This document shows positions 26,203-34,761 of a DNA stretch of 64,000 nucleotides, one piece after another. Each line of letters opens with the position of its first letter. Positions within the stretch are counted from its first letter, which is position 1. The position numbers and the translations under genes are program-made. The notes beneath the pieces are model-generated. The model saw only the letters and a list, made by a program, of their open reading frames with translations, made no database searches and was not told where the DNA came from. The stretch is from Ramlibacter henchirensis (GTDB taxonomy: Bacteria > Pseudomonadota > Gammaproteobacteria > Burkholderiales > Burkholderiaceae_C), in the NCBI RefSeq assembly GCF_004682015.1, contig NZ_SMLM01000001.1, positions 930,001-994,000 on the forward strand. The letters run 5' to 3'.

Positions 26203-26820
26203 TCAGGCTTGCCGCCTTGCCAGCGCCAGATAGGCACCGAGTCCCAGCATCGTGATCCCGGAGACCCGGGTCATGATGCGTGCGCGCCCTGCTCGGACCG
26301 CACTCGATCGAAGCAACCGATCCGCAGCGAAAACCGCTACTACGTCCACAAGCGTGTTCAGCGCGACGCAGATGGTCCCAAGCAAAACCAGCTGGGGCAC
26401 GAGCGGCTGGGCAGGAGTCACGAACTGGGGCAAGAAGGCAAGAAAGAACAGCGCGGTCTTGACGTTCAGGACTTCGACGGCGATGCCCTCGCGGAAGGCT
26501 CGCCGAGGACCGCGCAAAGCGACGGACTCGAGCGGTACGGCCTTCTGCTTGCTGCAGAGCATGCGGATGCCCAAGTAGATCAAGTAGGCAGCGCCGACGT
26601 ACTTCACCAGGCTGAAGGCGAAGGCTGACTGGGCGACGAGCAATGAAAGCCCGAGAGCGGCAGCGAGCACGTGAAGCATGCCGCCCAAGCCAGTGCCGAA
26701 GCAGGACGCAAGGCCTTCAGACCGGCCGCCGGCGACCGTGCGGGCCACTACATATGCCAGGCCTGGACCCGGGGTGATGGCGAGGACGACCGCAGCGAGC
26801 GCGAAAGCGACAAGGGACAT
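26203..26820 (-). CDS. LysE/RhtB family amino-acid exporter
   Basis: This 205-residue protein has six predicted membrane helices and the family signature near the N-terminus (LAITPGPGLAYVVARTVAGG). Further family features are GTGLGGMLHVLAAALGLS, KYVGAAYLIYLGIRML and REGIAVEVLNVKTALFFLAF. Members export amino acids or related metabolites (homoserine, threonine, lysine) by proton exchange. The substrate cannot be assigned. It is convergent with YceH, and the short gap holds a small perfect hairpin (26137-26151) without a T-run. Confidence 0.9.
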   Translation of the reverse strand: MSLVAFALAAVVLAITPGPGLAYVVARTVAGGRSEGLASCFGTGLGGMLHVLAAALGLSLLVAQSAFAFSLVKYVGAAYLIYLGIRMLCSKQKAVPLESVALRGPRRAFREGIAVEVLNVKTALFFLAFLPQFVTPAQPLVPQLVLLGTICVALNTLVDVVAVFAADRLLRSSAVRAGRARIMTRVSGITMLGLGAYLALARRQA

Positions 26821-26932
26821 GGCGTGCTCCAGGGGAGGGCTCTATTGGCGGTGGTGAGGGGAAGCAAAGCCCTCAAGCTTCTTTGGCGAAGATGAAGGTC
26901 GCGGAGTACATCGGCTGGGGCCGCGTTCGCCT

Positions 26933-28309
26933 TTACCCCGGCTGGTTGCCGTGCGCGGCGCGCAACCGCAGGAACTGCGCCCGGGTTTTCGGCCCGAACG
27001 TGAGGAAGTGCGGATCGGGCTCGTACGCGGCGCGGGCCCGGCCGATCTCGTCGGCGGCCGCGCGACGGGTGACTTCCTGGACATCGAGGCCGTACACCTG
27101 CGCGCCGTTGAGCCCGAAGATGCGCGCCCGCAGCCGCGGGGTCATCGCTGCGTAGCCGAACTTCTCCTGGTATTGGCTCGAGATCTGGAAGGTGCGGAAC
27201 GCCTGGATCTGGTCCTGCGGGGAGCCGTACCAGATGGAGTCCGACCCCCACAGCACGTTGCCTTCGCCGAGGTGCTTCACCAGCTTGCCGACGACGTGCG
27301 CCGCCTGGTCGGGGTCGCGCATCAGCATGCGCCAGGTGCTGCCGAGCTCGCCGTAGACATTGCTGCCCTTGCCGAGGCCGGCTTCCTCGACCGAGCGGAT
27401 CAAGCGATCGACGCCATCGCTGCGCGTCGGGTCGTACGGCCCTTCCTTCGCGGTCTGCACGTAGCCCGCGTGGTAGACCAGGAAGTTCACGTCGGGGAAC
27501 ATCTTCGCGACGCGCCCGATGTCGGCGCAGGTCGAATGCTCGTACGACTGGCGGCCGAAGGGCAGCCCCTTGTGCACGCAGATGTTCCGGATGCCGACGC
27601 TGCGCGCCTTCTCGATCATCCGAACGCCGATGTCGTCGGTGAGGTAGAAGCCGCGGCCGTCGGGTCCCCATTGCGTGTAGCACTTCAGGGCCGACACTTT
27701 CCATCGGCTGGCCAGCGCGTCGATGTCCTCCATGTCGCCTGGCTGGTTCGGATTGACGCGGCCGTGGATCAGCAGGCGCTGGCCGCGCGGCAGGCGCGAC
27801 ACGATCTCCTGCACCGCGGCGGCTTCCGCGATCGGCAGGTACTCGTTCTCGCGCCGCGACGGGATGAAGGAAAGCACCATCATGTCCGTGTCCGAGTCGA
27901 GGAACACGTCTTTCACGAACTGGTCGACGCCGCCGAGGCCGTGGCGCCCCTGCCAGTTCCTGCCGACGAAATGGCCCTGCACGTCGAAGATGAATTCGCG
28001 CGAACCGAGCCGCTGCGCCGCCTGCTCGACGTCGAGCGCCGCCGTCTGCTCGATCTCGTAGAAGCCGCCGGTGCGCCCGGCCGCGGCGTAGGCCTCGTTG
28101 AAGGCGAGCAGCGTGCCGGCCGCGCCCGCGGCGGAAACCAGCAGGCGCCGGCGCGAGAGGCCGAGGCGCTTCGCGTTGGCGTCGGCCGCCTGGTGCGCGA
28201 GCGCGTTGGCGCGCAGGTGCACGCGCTCCAGCGGCATCGGCGCGACCTCCCCGTTGGAGGTCGAATCCAGCTTGATGGGAAGGCGGCGGCCATTGGAATC
28301 GTGTCGCAT
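26933..28309 (-). CDS. Tat-exported amidohydrolase-2 family hydrolase
   Basis: This 458-residue protein starts at ATG 28309 with GAGGAGG upstream. A twin-arginine-type signal (LSRRRLLVSAAGAAGTLLAF) lies around residues 50-70 after an unusually long N-terminal region. The amidohydrolase-2 barrel shows metal-site residues in FDVQGHFVGRN, CVHKGLPF, FLVYHAGYVQ and VLWGSDSIWYG. Members include decarboxylases and lactone or amide hydrolases. The tail EIGRARAAYEPDPHFLTFG is unassigned. It lies alone downstream of the efflux operon, 52 nt from the thioesterase stop on the same strand. Confidence 0.85.
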   Translation of the reverse strand: MRHDSNGRRLPIKLDSTSNGEVAPMPLERVHLRANALAHQAADANAKRLGLSRRRLLVSAAGAAGTLLAFNEAYAAAGRTGGFYEIEQTAALDVEQAAQRLGSREFIFDVQGHFVGRNWQGRHGLGGVDQFVKDVFLDSDTDMMVLSFIPSRRENEYLPIAEAAAVQEIVSRLPRGQRLLIHGRVNPNQPGDMEDIDALASRWKVSALKCYTQWGPDGRGFYLTDDIGVRMIEKARSVGIRNICVHKGLPFGRQSYEHSTCADIGRVAKMFPDVNFLVYHAGYVQTAKEGPYDPTRSDGVDRLIRSVEEAGLGKGSNVYGELGSTWRMLMRDPDQAAHVVGKLVKHLGEGNVLWGSDSIWYGSPQDQIQAFRTFQISSQYQEKFGYAAMTPRLRARIFGLNGAQVYGLDVQEVTRRAAADEIGRARAAYEPDPHFLTFGPKTRAQFLRLRAAHGNQPG

Positions 28310-28361
28310 GGGACCTCCTCGTGCCAGGGATCGGTATCGTAAGCCGCACCATGCATCGTGG

Positions 28362-28802
28362 TCAGCCTCCCGTCGCTCGAGCAGAGTCGGGCTGCACCAT
28401 TCCCAGTCCTCTCGCAAGCAGGTCGGGCGGGAAGGGACAGGCCTTGCGGGCCACAGTGTCCATGTGAACGCCGAGCAACGTGGTCACCGCCGCAAGCTCG
28501 TCCGTGTCCACGTTGTGCATCGCGTGGCGCAGCCGGATCTTCTTTCCCGCGAAGTCGAGCAGCCTTGAATGCACGGCGACGACATCGCCGGCCTTCAGTT
28601 CGCGCCTGTATTCGATGTGCTGGTCGACCGCCGCCATTCCGCGACCGTTGGCCCGGAGGTAGGCGGGCGTGATGCCCACCTGCTGGAAGAGATTCCACGT
28701 CGCCTCGTCGAACTTGCCCACGTACCACATCACGTTCATGTGGCCCATGTGATCGCACTGCCAAGGGTAGACGACGCCACGGTAGGTGATGTCTTCGTTC
28801 AT
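28362..28802 (-). CDS. Acyl-CoA thioesterase (4HBT/YbgC-like)
   Basis: This 146-residue hot-dog-fold protein has the 4-hydroxybenzoyl-CoA thioesterase-type motif VYPWQCDHMGHMNVMWYVGK, in which the Asp is catalytic. EYRRELKAGDVVAVHSRLLD and KIRLRHAMHNVDTDELAAVT follow. ATG 28802 overlaps the stop of the RND pump gene (ATGA) with AAGGAG upstream, so it is the last gene of the efflux operon and is translationally coupled. A thioesterase in an RND operon is unusual. It may hydrolyse an acyl-CoA whose free acid is exported, or act in lipid turnover. Both roles are inference. Confidence 0.9.
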   Translation of the reverse strand: MNEDITYRGVVYPWQCDHMGHMNVMWYVGKFDEATWNLFQQVGITPAYLRANGRGMAAVDQHIEYRRELKAGDVVAVHSRLLDFAGKKIRLRHAMHNVDTDELAAVTTLLGVHMDTVARKACPFPPDLLARGLGMVQPDSARATGG

Positions 28803-31800
28803 GCTCGTTCTCCTTCGATGTCGAATCCGGGCAGCATCCGCTGCGCTGCGCGCGCTTCCGAGGGTTGCACGCTGCGAAGCCGTGCCACCTGCGCCGCGGT
28901 CCAGCGCTGGAAGTCGTCCACGTAGGTGAACACCACCGGCACCACCAGCAGGCTCAGGAGCGTGGAGGTGATCAGCCCGCCGATCACGGCCACCGCCATC
29001 GGAGCGCGGAAGCTTGGGTCGGCGCCCCATCCCATGGCCAGCGGGAACATGCCCGCGCCCATGGCGATGGTCGTCATCACGATCGGGCGGCTGCGCTTGT
29101 GGCAGGCGTCCACCAGCGCATCGAAACGGCTCATCCCGTCGCGCCGCGCGACGATCGCGTACTCCACGAGCAGGATCGAGTTCTTGGTCACCACGCCCAT
29201 GAGCATGATGAGTCCGATCATCGCCGGCATCGACAGCGCGCTGTGTGTCGCCAGCAGGCCGACGAAGGCGCCGCCGACCGACAGCGGCAGGGCCGCCAGG
29301 ATGGTCACCGGCTGCATGAAGTCCTTGAACAGCAGCACCAGCACGCCCCATATGCACAGCACGCCGATGCACATCGCGATGCCGAAGCTGGCGAACAGCG
29401 CCTTCATCTCCTGCGCATCCCCGAGCTCCACCACCTTCACCTGCGGCGGGAGGTTCTGGAACGCCGGCAGCGCCATCGCTTCCTTGTAGAGGTCGCCCAG
29501 GTCGCGCCGGCCGAGCTCGACGTCCAGCGTCACGTTGCGGCGGCGGTCCAGGCGGCGGATCTCCGCCGGTCCGCTTTCCATGCTCAGGCTCGCGACGCTG
29601 GCCAGCAGCACCGGGCCGTCCTTGCCGGGAACCGTCAGCCTCCCGAGCGCGGCCAGGTCGGCGCGCGTGGCGTCCGGCAGCTTCACCCGCACCGGGACCT
29701 GGCGTTCCGTCAGGTTCAGTTTCGCCAGCGCGGTGTCGTAGTCGCCGGCGGTCGCCACGCGCACCGTTTCCGCGATGCTCGATGTCGTTACCCCCAGGTT
29801 CGCAGCGCGCGCGAAGTCGGGCCGCACGATGATCTCGGGCCGTGCCAGGCTGGCGCTGGACGACACCGTGCCGATGCCGCGCAGCCCGCGAAGTTCGCGT
29901 TCGGCGCGCTGCGCCGCGGCGGCCAGCAGGCCGGCGTCGTCGCCCTGCAGCACGATCTGCATCTTCACCCCGTTGTCCTGAGCTCCTACGCCGAACCGGG
30001 CGCCCGGCAGCTCCGACAGGCGCCGGCGGATCTCGGTCTCCACCTCCCGCACCGAGGCTTCGCGTTCGGTGCGATGGAGCATCTGCACGGTCAGCACGGC
30101 GCGGCGCGCCTCGGCCGCGGTGCCCGGCGCGAACGGGTCGCCCGTGGATCCGCCGCCGACCGAGCTGAACACGCCGGTGACCTCGTGCAAGCCGGCCGTG
30201 ACGCGGCGCGCCTGCTCGGCCACCGCCAGGGTCTGCTGCAACGTGCTGCCCGGGGGCAGCTCGATGTTCACCATGGTCTGGGCGCGGTCGCCGGCCGGCA
30301 CGAAGCCCGTGGGCAGCAGGCCGACCAGGCTTACCGAGGCGACGAAGAACAGCGCGGCGCCCCCGGCCGTGACTGCGCGGTGGTGCATGCACCAGCGCAC
30401 CGCGCGCAAGTACCAGGCCATGAGGCGGCCGTCCTGCTGCTCGGCATGCGCGCCCTTGAGCAGGTAGGCCGCCATCATGGGCGTCACGAACCGGGCCACC
30501 AGCAACGAGGCCAGGATGGCGACGACGGCGGTCCAGCCGAACTGCTTGAAGAACTTGCCCGGGATGCCGCCCATGAAGGCCGTCGGCAGGAACACCGCGA
30601 CCAGCGCGAAAGTAGTGGCGATCACCGCCAGCCCGATCTCGTCGGCGGCTTCCAGCGCGGCCTGCATCGGCGTCTTGCCCATCTTCAGGTGACGGGAGAT
30701 GTTCTCCACTTCGACGATCGCGTCGTCCACCAGGATGCCCACCACCAGCGCAAGCGCCAGCAGCGTGATGGTGTTGAGCGTGAAGCCGAAGGCGGCCATG
30801 CCGAGGAACGCGGGGATGGCGGACAGCGGCAGCGCCGCCGCGGCCACCAGCGTCGCGCGCCAGTCGCGCAGGAACCACCACACCACCAGTACCGCAAGCA
30901 CGGCGCCTTCGTACAGCAGGTGCATGGAGCCGTCGAAGTTCTCCTGCACGGACTGCGAGTTGTCCACCACCTCCTGCAGCTCCACCTGCGGATGGGCGGC
31001 CTGCAACCGGGCGAGCGTGGCGCGTACGCCCTGCGCCACCGCGATCTCGCTTGCGCCCTTGGAGCGGAACACCTCCACGCCGACGACGCGGCGCCCCTCG
31101 CGCAGCGCAACGCTGCGCTGCTCGGCCACGGTGTCCGTCAGGCGGGCGATTTGGTCCAGCCGGATGCTGCGGCCGTCGGCCAGCCCGATGTCCAGGGCCG
31201 CGAGCTGGTCTGCGGTCTGCACCGTCGCGATGGTGCGCACGCTCTGCTCGGCGCCGCCGACGTCGCCGCGCCCGCCGGGGGCCTCTTGCTGCACCAGCTT
31301 GAGCCGCCGCGAGACATCAAGGGCGGACACCTGCAGCGCAGCCATCTTCAGTGGGTCCAGTTCCACCCGCACCTCGCGCGTGACCCCACCGACGCGCTTG
31401 ACGGCGCCGACGCCGGGCACGGACAGCAGCGCCTTGGACAGCTGGTTGTCCACGAACCAGGACACCTGCTGCTCGTCCATCGACTCCGACGACGCGGCCA
31501 GCACCTGCACCACGCGGCCGGCGGTGCTGGCCTTGCTGACCACCGGTTCCTTGAGGTCGCCCGGCAGGTCGGAGCGGATGCGGCTCACCGCGTCGCGCAC
31601 CTCGGTGGCGGCGTCAGAGGCGTTTTTCTCCAGGATGAATTCGACGGTGAGGGAGACCTCCCCGTCGAGCACCCGGGTCTGGATGTGCTTGACGCCCTGC
31701 ACGCCGGCAACCGAGTCCTCGATCTTGCGGGCCACCTCGGTCTCGAGCTGGGCAGGGGCGGCGCCGTCGAGGCTGGCACTGACGGTCACGATGGGGAGTT

Positions 31801-31921
31801 CCACGTCGGGGAACTCCTGCACCTGGTTGGCGCGGAAGGCCCACAGGCCGGCCAGCGTGAGCAGGCCGAAAAGGAGGACCACCACCACCGGGTTGCGGAT
31901 GGAGTAAGCAGAGAGGTTCAT
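28799..31921 (-). CDS. RND efflux pump, HAE1-type inner-membrane permease
   Basis: This 1040-residue protein is of typical RND length. The first membrane helix (NPVVVVLLFGLLTLAGLWAF) is followed by two large periplasmic loops and two sets of helices. The proton-relay Asp pair is in VVGILVDDAIVEVENISRHL, and there are family signatures in DWRATLVAAAALPLSAIPAF and TAFMGGIPGKFFKQFGWT. It pumps hydrophobic drugs, dyes or metabolites across the envelope using the proton gradient with its membrane-fusion partner. It shares ATGA overlaps with the adaptor upstream and the thioesterase downstream. The substrate is unknown. Confidence 0.95.
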   Translation of the reverse strand: MNLSAYSIRNPVVVVLLFGLLTLAGLWAFRANQVQEFPDVELPIVTVSASLDGAAPAQLETEVARKIEDSVAGVQGVKHIQTRVLDGEVSLTVEFILEKNASDAATEVRDAVSRIRSDLPGDLKEPVVSKASTAGRVVQVLAASSESMDEQQVSWFVDNQLSKALLSVPGVGAVKRVGGVTREVRVELDPLKMAALQVSALDVSRRLKLVQQEAPGGRGDVGGAEQSVRTIATVQTADQLAALDIGLADGRSIRLDQIARLTDTVAEQRSVALREGRRVVGVEVFRSKGASEIAVAQGVRATLARLQAAHPQVELQEVVDNSQSVQENFDGSMHLLYEGAVLAVLVVWWFLRDWRATLVAAAALPLSAIPAFLGMAAFGFTLNTITLLALALVVGILVDDAIVEVENISRHLKMGKTPMQAALEAADEIGLAVIATTFALVAVFLPTAFMGGIPGKFFKQFGWTAVVAILASLLVARFVTPMMAAYLLKGAHAEQQDGRLMAWYLRAVRWCMHHRAVTAGGAALFFVASVSLVGLLPTGFVPAGDRAQTMVNIELPPGSTLQQTLAVAEQARRVTAGLHEVTGVFSSVGGGSTGDPFAPGTAAEARRAVLTVQMLHRTEREASVREVETEIRRRLSELPGARFGVGAQDNGVKMQIVLQGDDAGLLAAAAQRAERELRGLRGIGTVSSSASLARPEIIVRPDFARAANLGVTTSSIAETVRVATAGDYDTALAKLNLTERQVPVRVKLPDATRADLAALGRLTVPGKDGPVLLASVASLSMESGPAEIRRLDRRRNVTLDVELGRRDLGDLYKEAMALPAFQNLPPQVKVVELGDAQEMKALFASFGIAMCIGVLCIWGVLVLLFKDFMQPVTILAALPLSVGGAFVGLLATHSALSMPAMIGLIMLMGVVTKNSILLVEYAIVARRDGMSRFDALVDACHKRSRPIVMTTIAMGAGMFPLAMGWGADPSFRAPMAVAVIGGLITSTLLSLLVVPVVFTYVDDFQRWTAAQVARLRSVQPSEARAAQRMLPGFDIEGERA

Positions 31922-33015
31922 CTTCCCACCACCTTCACGAAGTCACCGTCGCTGAGGAAACCGGCACCCGCGGCGACGATCTGCGCCTGGGCGGTCAAGC
32001 CTTCGATCACTTCCACGCGGTCTTCGAGCTGCAGGCCGGTCCGCACGCGGACCTGCGACACGCGGCCGTCGTCCTGCAGGCGGAACACGTAGCTGAAGCC
32101 GTCGCGCACGACGACGGCCTGCTGCGGCACCGTGATCGCGCTGCCGCGGCCCTGGTCGAACTCGCCGCGCGCGAACATGCCCGCCCGCAGCCCGGCCACC
32201 TTCGGCAGGTCAACGTAGACGAGCGCGGTGCGGGTGCGCGGGTCCACCGTGGGGGCGAGCTGGCGCACGCGTGCACGCACCGGCTGGCCGTCGGCCGCGT
32301 GGATCGTCACCTCCGAACCGGGCGCGAGCCGCGCCGCTTCTTCGGGCGTGACCTCGGCACGCCACTCCAGGCGCCCGCCGCGGATCAGCCGGAACAGCTC
32401 CTGGCCGGCGGGCACCACCGCGCCGGCGGTGGCGCCGCGCGCCGAGATCAGGCCGTCGTCGGGCGCCAGCACCTGGGTCCTGGACAGGCGCAGCTGCTGC
32501 GCGTGGGCGGACGCGCGCTTGGCTTCCAGCCGCGCCTGCGCCGTCTCCTCGGCGGTGAGGTACTGCTGCACCTGCTGCGAGCTGAGTGCGCCCGACGAGG
32601 CCAGCGCACGCGCCCGTTCGGCGTTGGCCGACGCTTCGGCCAGCTGCGCACGCGCCTCGGCGACGCCGGCCTGGAGCTGGGCGAGTTCGGCCTGCACCGT
32701 CTCGCGCTCGAAGGTCGCCAGTACCTGCCCGCGTCGCACCGAGTCACCGACGTTCACCAGCACGTTGGTGAGCCGCAGGCCGTTGCCCTCCGAGCCCACG
32801 CTGGCTTCCTGCCAGGCGGCGACGGTGCCATTCGCCGCGAAGCGCTTCGCGACCTCCTGCTCCTGCGGGACCGTCAGGCGCACGGTCAGTGCCGGGGCAG
32901 GGGCTGGCGCTTCGTCGGTGCGGGCCTGCGCGCCGAACGCGATCAGCGCCGCGGCGCCCAGCCCGGCCACGCAGGTGCCGGCCCAGATCGCGGTCTTGGT
33001 CAGGGGATGTCTCAT
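31918..33015 (-). CDS. RND periplasmic adaptor (membrane-fusion protein)
   Basis: This 365-residue protein has an N-terminal signal anchor (TAIWAGTCVAGLGAAALIAF), a barrel-sandwich half (VGSEGNGLRLTNVLVNVGDS), an alpha-hairpin (QAELAQLQAGVAEARAQLAE to EETAQARLEAKRASAHAQQL), then LSRTQVLAPDDGLISARGAT. A beta-barrel and a membrane-proximal domain end it (IVAAGAGFLSDGDFVKVV). It joins the RND pump to the outer-membrane factor. There is AAGGAGAG before ATG 33015 and a 4-nt overlap with both neighbours. The absence of a lipobox Cys indicates a membrane-anchored rather than lipidated adaptor. Confidence 0.93.
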   Translation of the reverse strand: MRHPLTKTAIWAGTCVAGLGAAALIAFGAQARTDEAPAPAPALTVRLTVPQEQEVAKRFAANGTVAAWQEASVGSEGNGLRLTNVLVNVGDSVRRGQVLATFERETVQAELAQLQAGVAEARAQLAEASANAERARALASSGALSSQQVQQYLTAEETAQARLEAKRASAHAQQLRLSRTQVLAPDDGLISARGATAGAVVPAGQELFRLIRGGRLEWRAEVTPEEAARLAPGSEVTIHAADGQPVRARVRQLAPTVDPRTRTALVYVDLPKVAGLRAGMFARGEFDQGRGSAITVPQQAVVVRDGFSYVFRLQDDGRVSQVRVRTGLQLEDRVEVIEGLTAQAQIVAAGAGFLSDGDFVKVVGR

Positions 33016-34436
33016 GGTGTGCTCTCCTTGGAAATCGTGGTGGTGGGGGCCGGCGATCCCCAGCCGCCGCCGAGGGCCCGGTAAAGCTGGATCCACGCCT
33101 GGGTGCGTTGCTGCTCGAGATCGACCATCGCGACCTGCGCCTGGACATCGGAGCGGCGGGCTTCCTCGAGTTCGAACAGGCTGGCCAGGCCGCCCCGGTA
33201 GCGCGCCTGCGCGCTGGCGAACGAGGTGCGGAAACCTTCGGCCGCGACGCGCAGGTCGTCGGAGCGGCGCGTCGCGGCCTGCAGCGTCACCAGGGCTTCC
33301 TCCACCTCGCGGACGGCGGTGCGCAACCGTCCGCCGTACTGCGCGACGGCCTCGTCGTAGCGCGAACGCGCGGCGTCCAGGTTCGCGCGGCGGACGCCGG
33401 CGTCGAACACCGGCAGCACGACCGACAGCGGCCCGAAGCTCCACACCGACCCGTCCTGCGTGCCGAAGGGCGTCTCTGCACGGCCCCGGCCGACGCTGCC
33501 CTTGAGCATCACGCGCGGCCACCGGCTCGCGCGGGCCTGGTCGGCGTCGCCGGCGGCGGCCTGCACGTTCAGCGCGGCGGCGTGCAGGTCGGGGCGCTGC
33601 GCGAGCGCGCGGGCCGGCACGGCGTCGATTCCGAAGCGCGGCGCCTGCGGCACCGACGCGCCCGACGCCGCGAGTTCGGCGCGCAAGGCGGGCTCCTCTG
33701 CGGCCGTCAACGCCACCAGCCGCTTGACCAGCGTGTCGCACTCGGCCGCGGCCTGCGCCAGCTGGGCGCGGCCCTGCGCGGCGCTCGCGCGGGCCAGGGC
33801 GGCCGTGCCGGGCGACTGCATGCCGTGCTGCAGGCTCAGCTGCGTGAGGCGGTCGGTCTCCGCGCGCGAGCCGGCGTCCACCTCGGCCTGAATGCGCCGC
33901 GCCTCGCAGGCGCGCAGCGAAACGTACTGGGTGGCGACCTCCGCCGCGACCGCGACGCGAGCTTCGTGCCAGCCGGCCGTCGCCGACGACAGCCTCGCGG
34001 CCGCCGCGCGCGCCCCGGCGCGGTTGCCGCCGAACAGGTCCAGCTCCCACGCCATCTGCATGCTGGCCGACAGGGTGTTGCCCACCGGGAATCCCGGTTC
34101 GGAGCGGCCCCGCGCGCCGGAGACGCCGGCCTCCACGTTGGGCAGCAGCGCCGCGCCGGCCCCGACCGCGGTGGCGCGCGCCTGCGCGATGCGAGACAGC
34201 GCCGACGCGAGATCGGGACTCGCGGCTTGCGCGCGTTCGACCAGCTGCACCAGCAGCGGGTCGTCGAAACGCGACCACCAGCCGGCCAGCTCGCCGAGGT
34301 CGCCGCCATGCGGCAGCGCTTCGAACCAGCCGGATGGCGCCGCCGTTGCGGTGGCAGCGCGCGGCAGTTCGGCCTGCGCGCCTTGCACGGCGCACAGGGC
34401 GCAGGCGGCGGCGCCGAGGGCGATCAACGTCTTCAT
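33012..34436 (-). CDS. NodT/TolC-like outer-membrane efflux factor
   Basis: This 474-residue protein has a signal peptide (TLIALGAAACALCAVQGAQA) and two outer-membrane efflux repeats. The first contains WWSRFDDPLLVQLVERAQAA, ARATAVGAGAALLPNVEAGV and WELDLFGGNRAG. The second contains ALAQRPDLHAAALNVQAAAG and PVFDAGVRRANLDAARSRYD. No lipobox is evident although NodT-type members are often lipoproteins. It forms the outer-membrane channel of the tripartite pump. CAGGAG lies upstream, and there are ATGA overlaps on both sides. Confidence 0.93.
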   Translation of the reverse strand: MKTLIALGAAACALCAVQGAQAELPRAATATAAPSGWFEALPHGGDLGELAGWWSRFDDPLLVQLVERAQAASPDLASALSRIAQARATAVGAGAALLPNVEAGVSGARGRSEPGFPVGNTLSASMQMAWELDLFGGNRAGARAAAARLSSATAGWHEARVAVAAEVATQYVSLRACEARRIQAEVDAGSRAETDRLTQLSLQHGMQSPGTAALARASAAQGRAQLAQAAAECDTLVKRLVALTAAEEPALRAELAASGASVPQAPRFGIDAVPARALAQRPDLHAAALNVQAAAGDADQARASRWPRVMLKGSVGRGRAETPFGTQDGSVWSFGPLSVVLPVFDAGVRRANLDAARSRYDEAVAQYGGRLRTAVREVEEALVTLQAATRRSDDLRVAAEGFRTSFASAQARYRGGLASLFELEEARRSDVQAQVAMVDLEQQRTQAWIQLYRALGGGWGSPAPTTTISKESTP

Positions 34437-34648
34437 GAGCTGCTCCTGGGGCAAGAGGACGTGCCGGCGGCGGCGTGCGACCGCAGCCAGTCGACCAGGT
34501 CTTGCGCCGAGCTGAACTCGACGCCGCTGCCGCTGACGAGGTGCTCGATGCGGCCATGCAGCCGCCCCTCGGCCGGGTCGCAGTCGCGGTGCAGGCGCAG
34601 GACGTAGGAGCGCGCTTGCGGGTAGGGGGTGTGGGATTGGAGAACCAT
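34433..34648 (-). CDS. Small hypothetical protein, first gene of the efflux operon
   Basis: This protein has 71 residues from ATG 34648 and no good ribosome binding site. The sequence SYVLRLHRDCDPAEGRLHG, then IEHLVSGSGVEFSSAQDLVD, reads as two beta-strands plus a helix and looks conserved rather than random. The C-terminal tail (SHAAAGTSSCPRSSS) is low-complexity. The stop overlaps the ATG of the outer-membrane factor (ATGA), so its translation should set that of the whole operon. No function is known. A sensor, accessory or merely coupling role is possible. Confidence 0.65.
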   Translation of the reverse strand: MVLQSHTPYPQARSYVLRLHRDCDPAEGRLHGRIEHLVSGSGVEFSSAQDLVDWLRSHAAAGTSSCPRSSS

Positions 34649-34690
34649 GGCCGCAAGCGTAGGAACGGGCCGCGGCTGCGTCGTAAGGCG

Positions 34691-34719
34691 TCGGTCTGGC
34701 ATCGGTCTGGTTTCGGTGC
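34691..34719. promoter_or_regulatory. Direct-repeat operator candidate between efflux operon and regulator
   Basis: TCGGTCTGG occurs at 34691-34699 and exactly again at 34702-34710. A partial third copy (TCGGTGC) lies at 34713-34719. The spacing is 11 nt each time, one helical turn. OmpR/SARP-type winged-helix regulators bind such tandem repeats. The site lies between the divergent starts 34648 and 34762 and next to a winged-helix regulator, which is the likely binder. Confidence 0.7.
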
Positions 34720-34761
34720 AGCGATTGCCGTAGAGTGGCTGCACCACCCTGCGCGCACACC

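Noticed and set aside
28865..32092. 1075-codon plus-strand frame opposite the RND pump
   Set aside because: It is a shadow of the pump gene. It is His/Arg/Gln-rich with no motif and is typical of antisense frames in G/C-rich genes.
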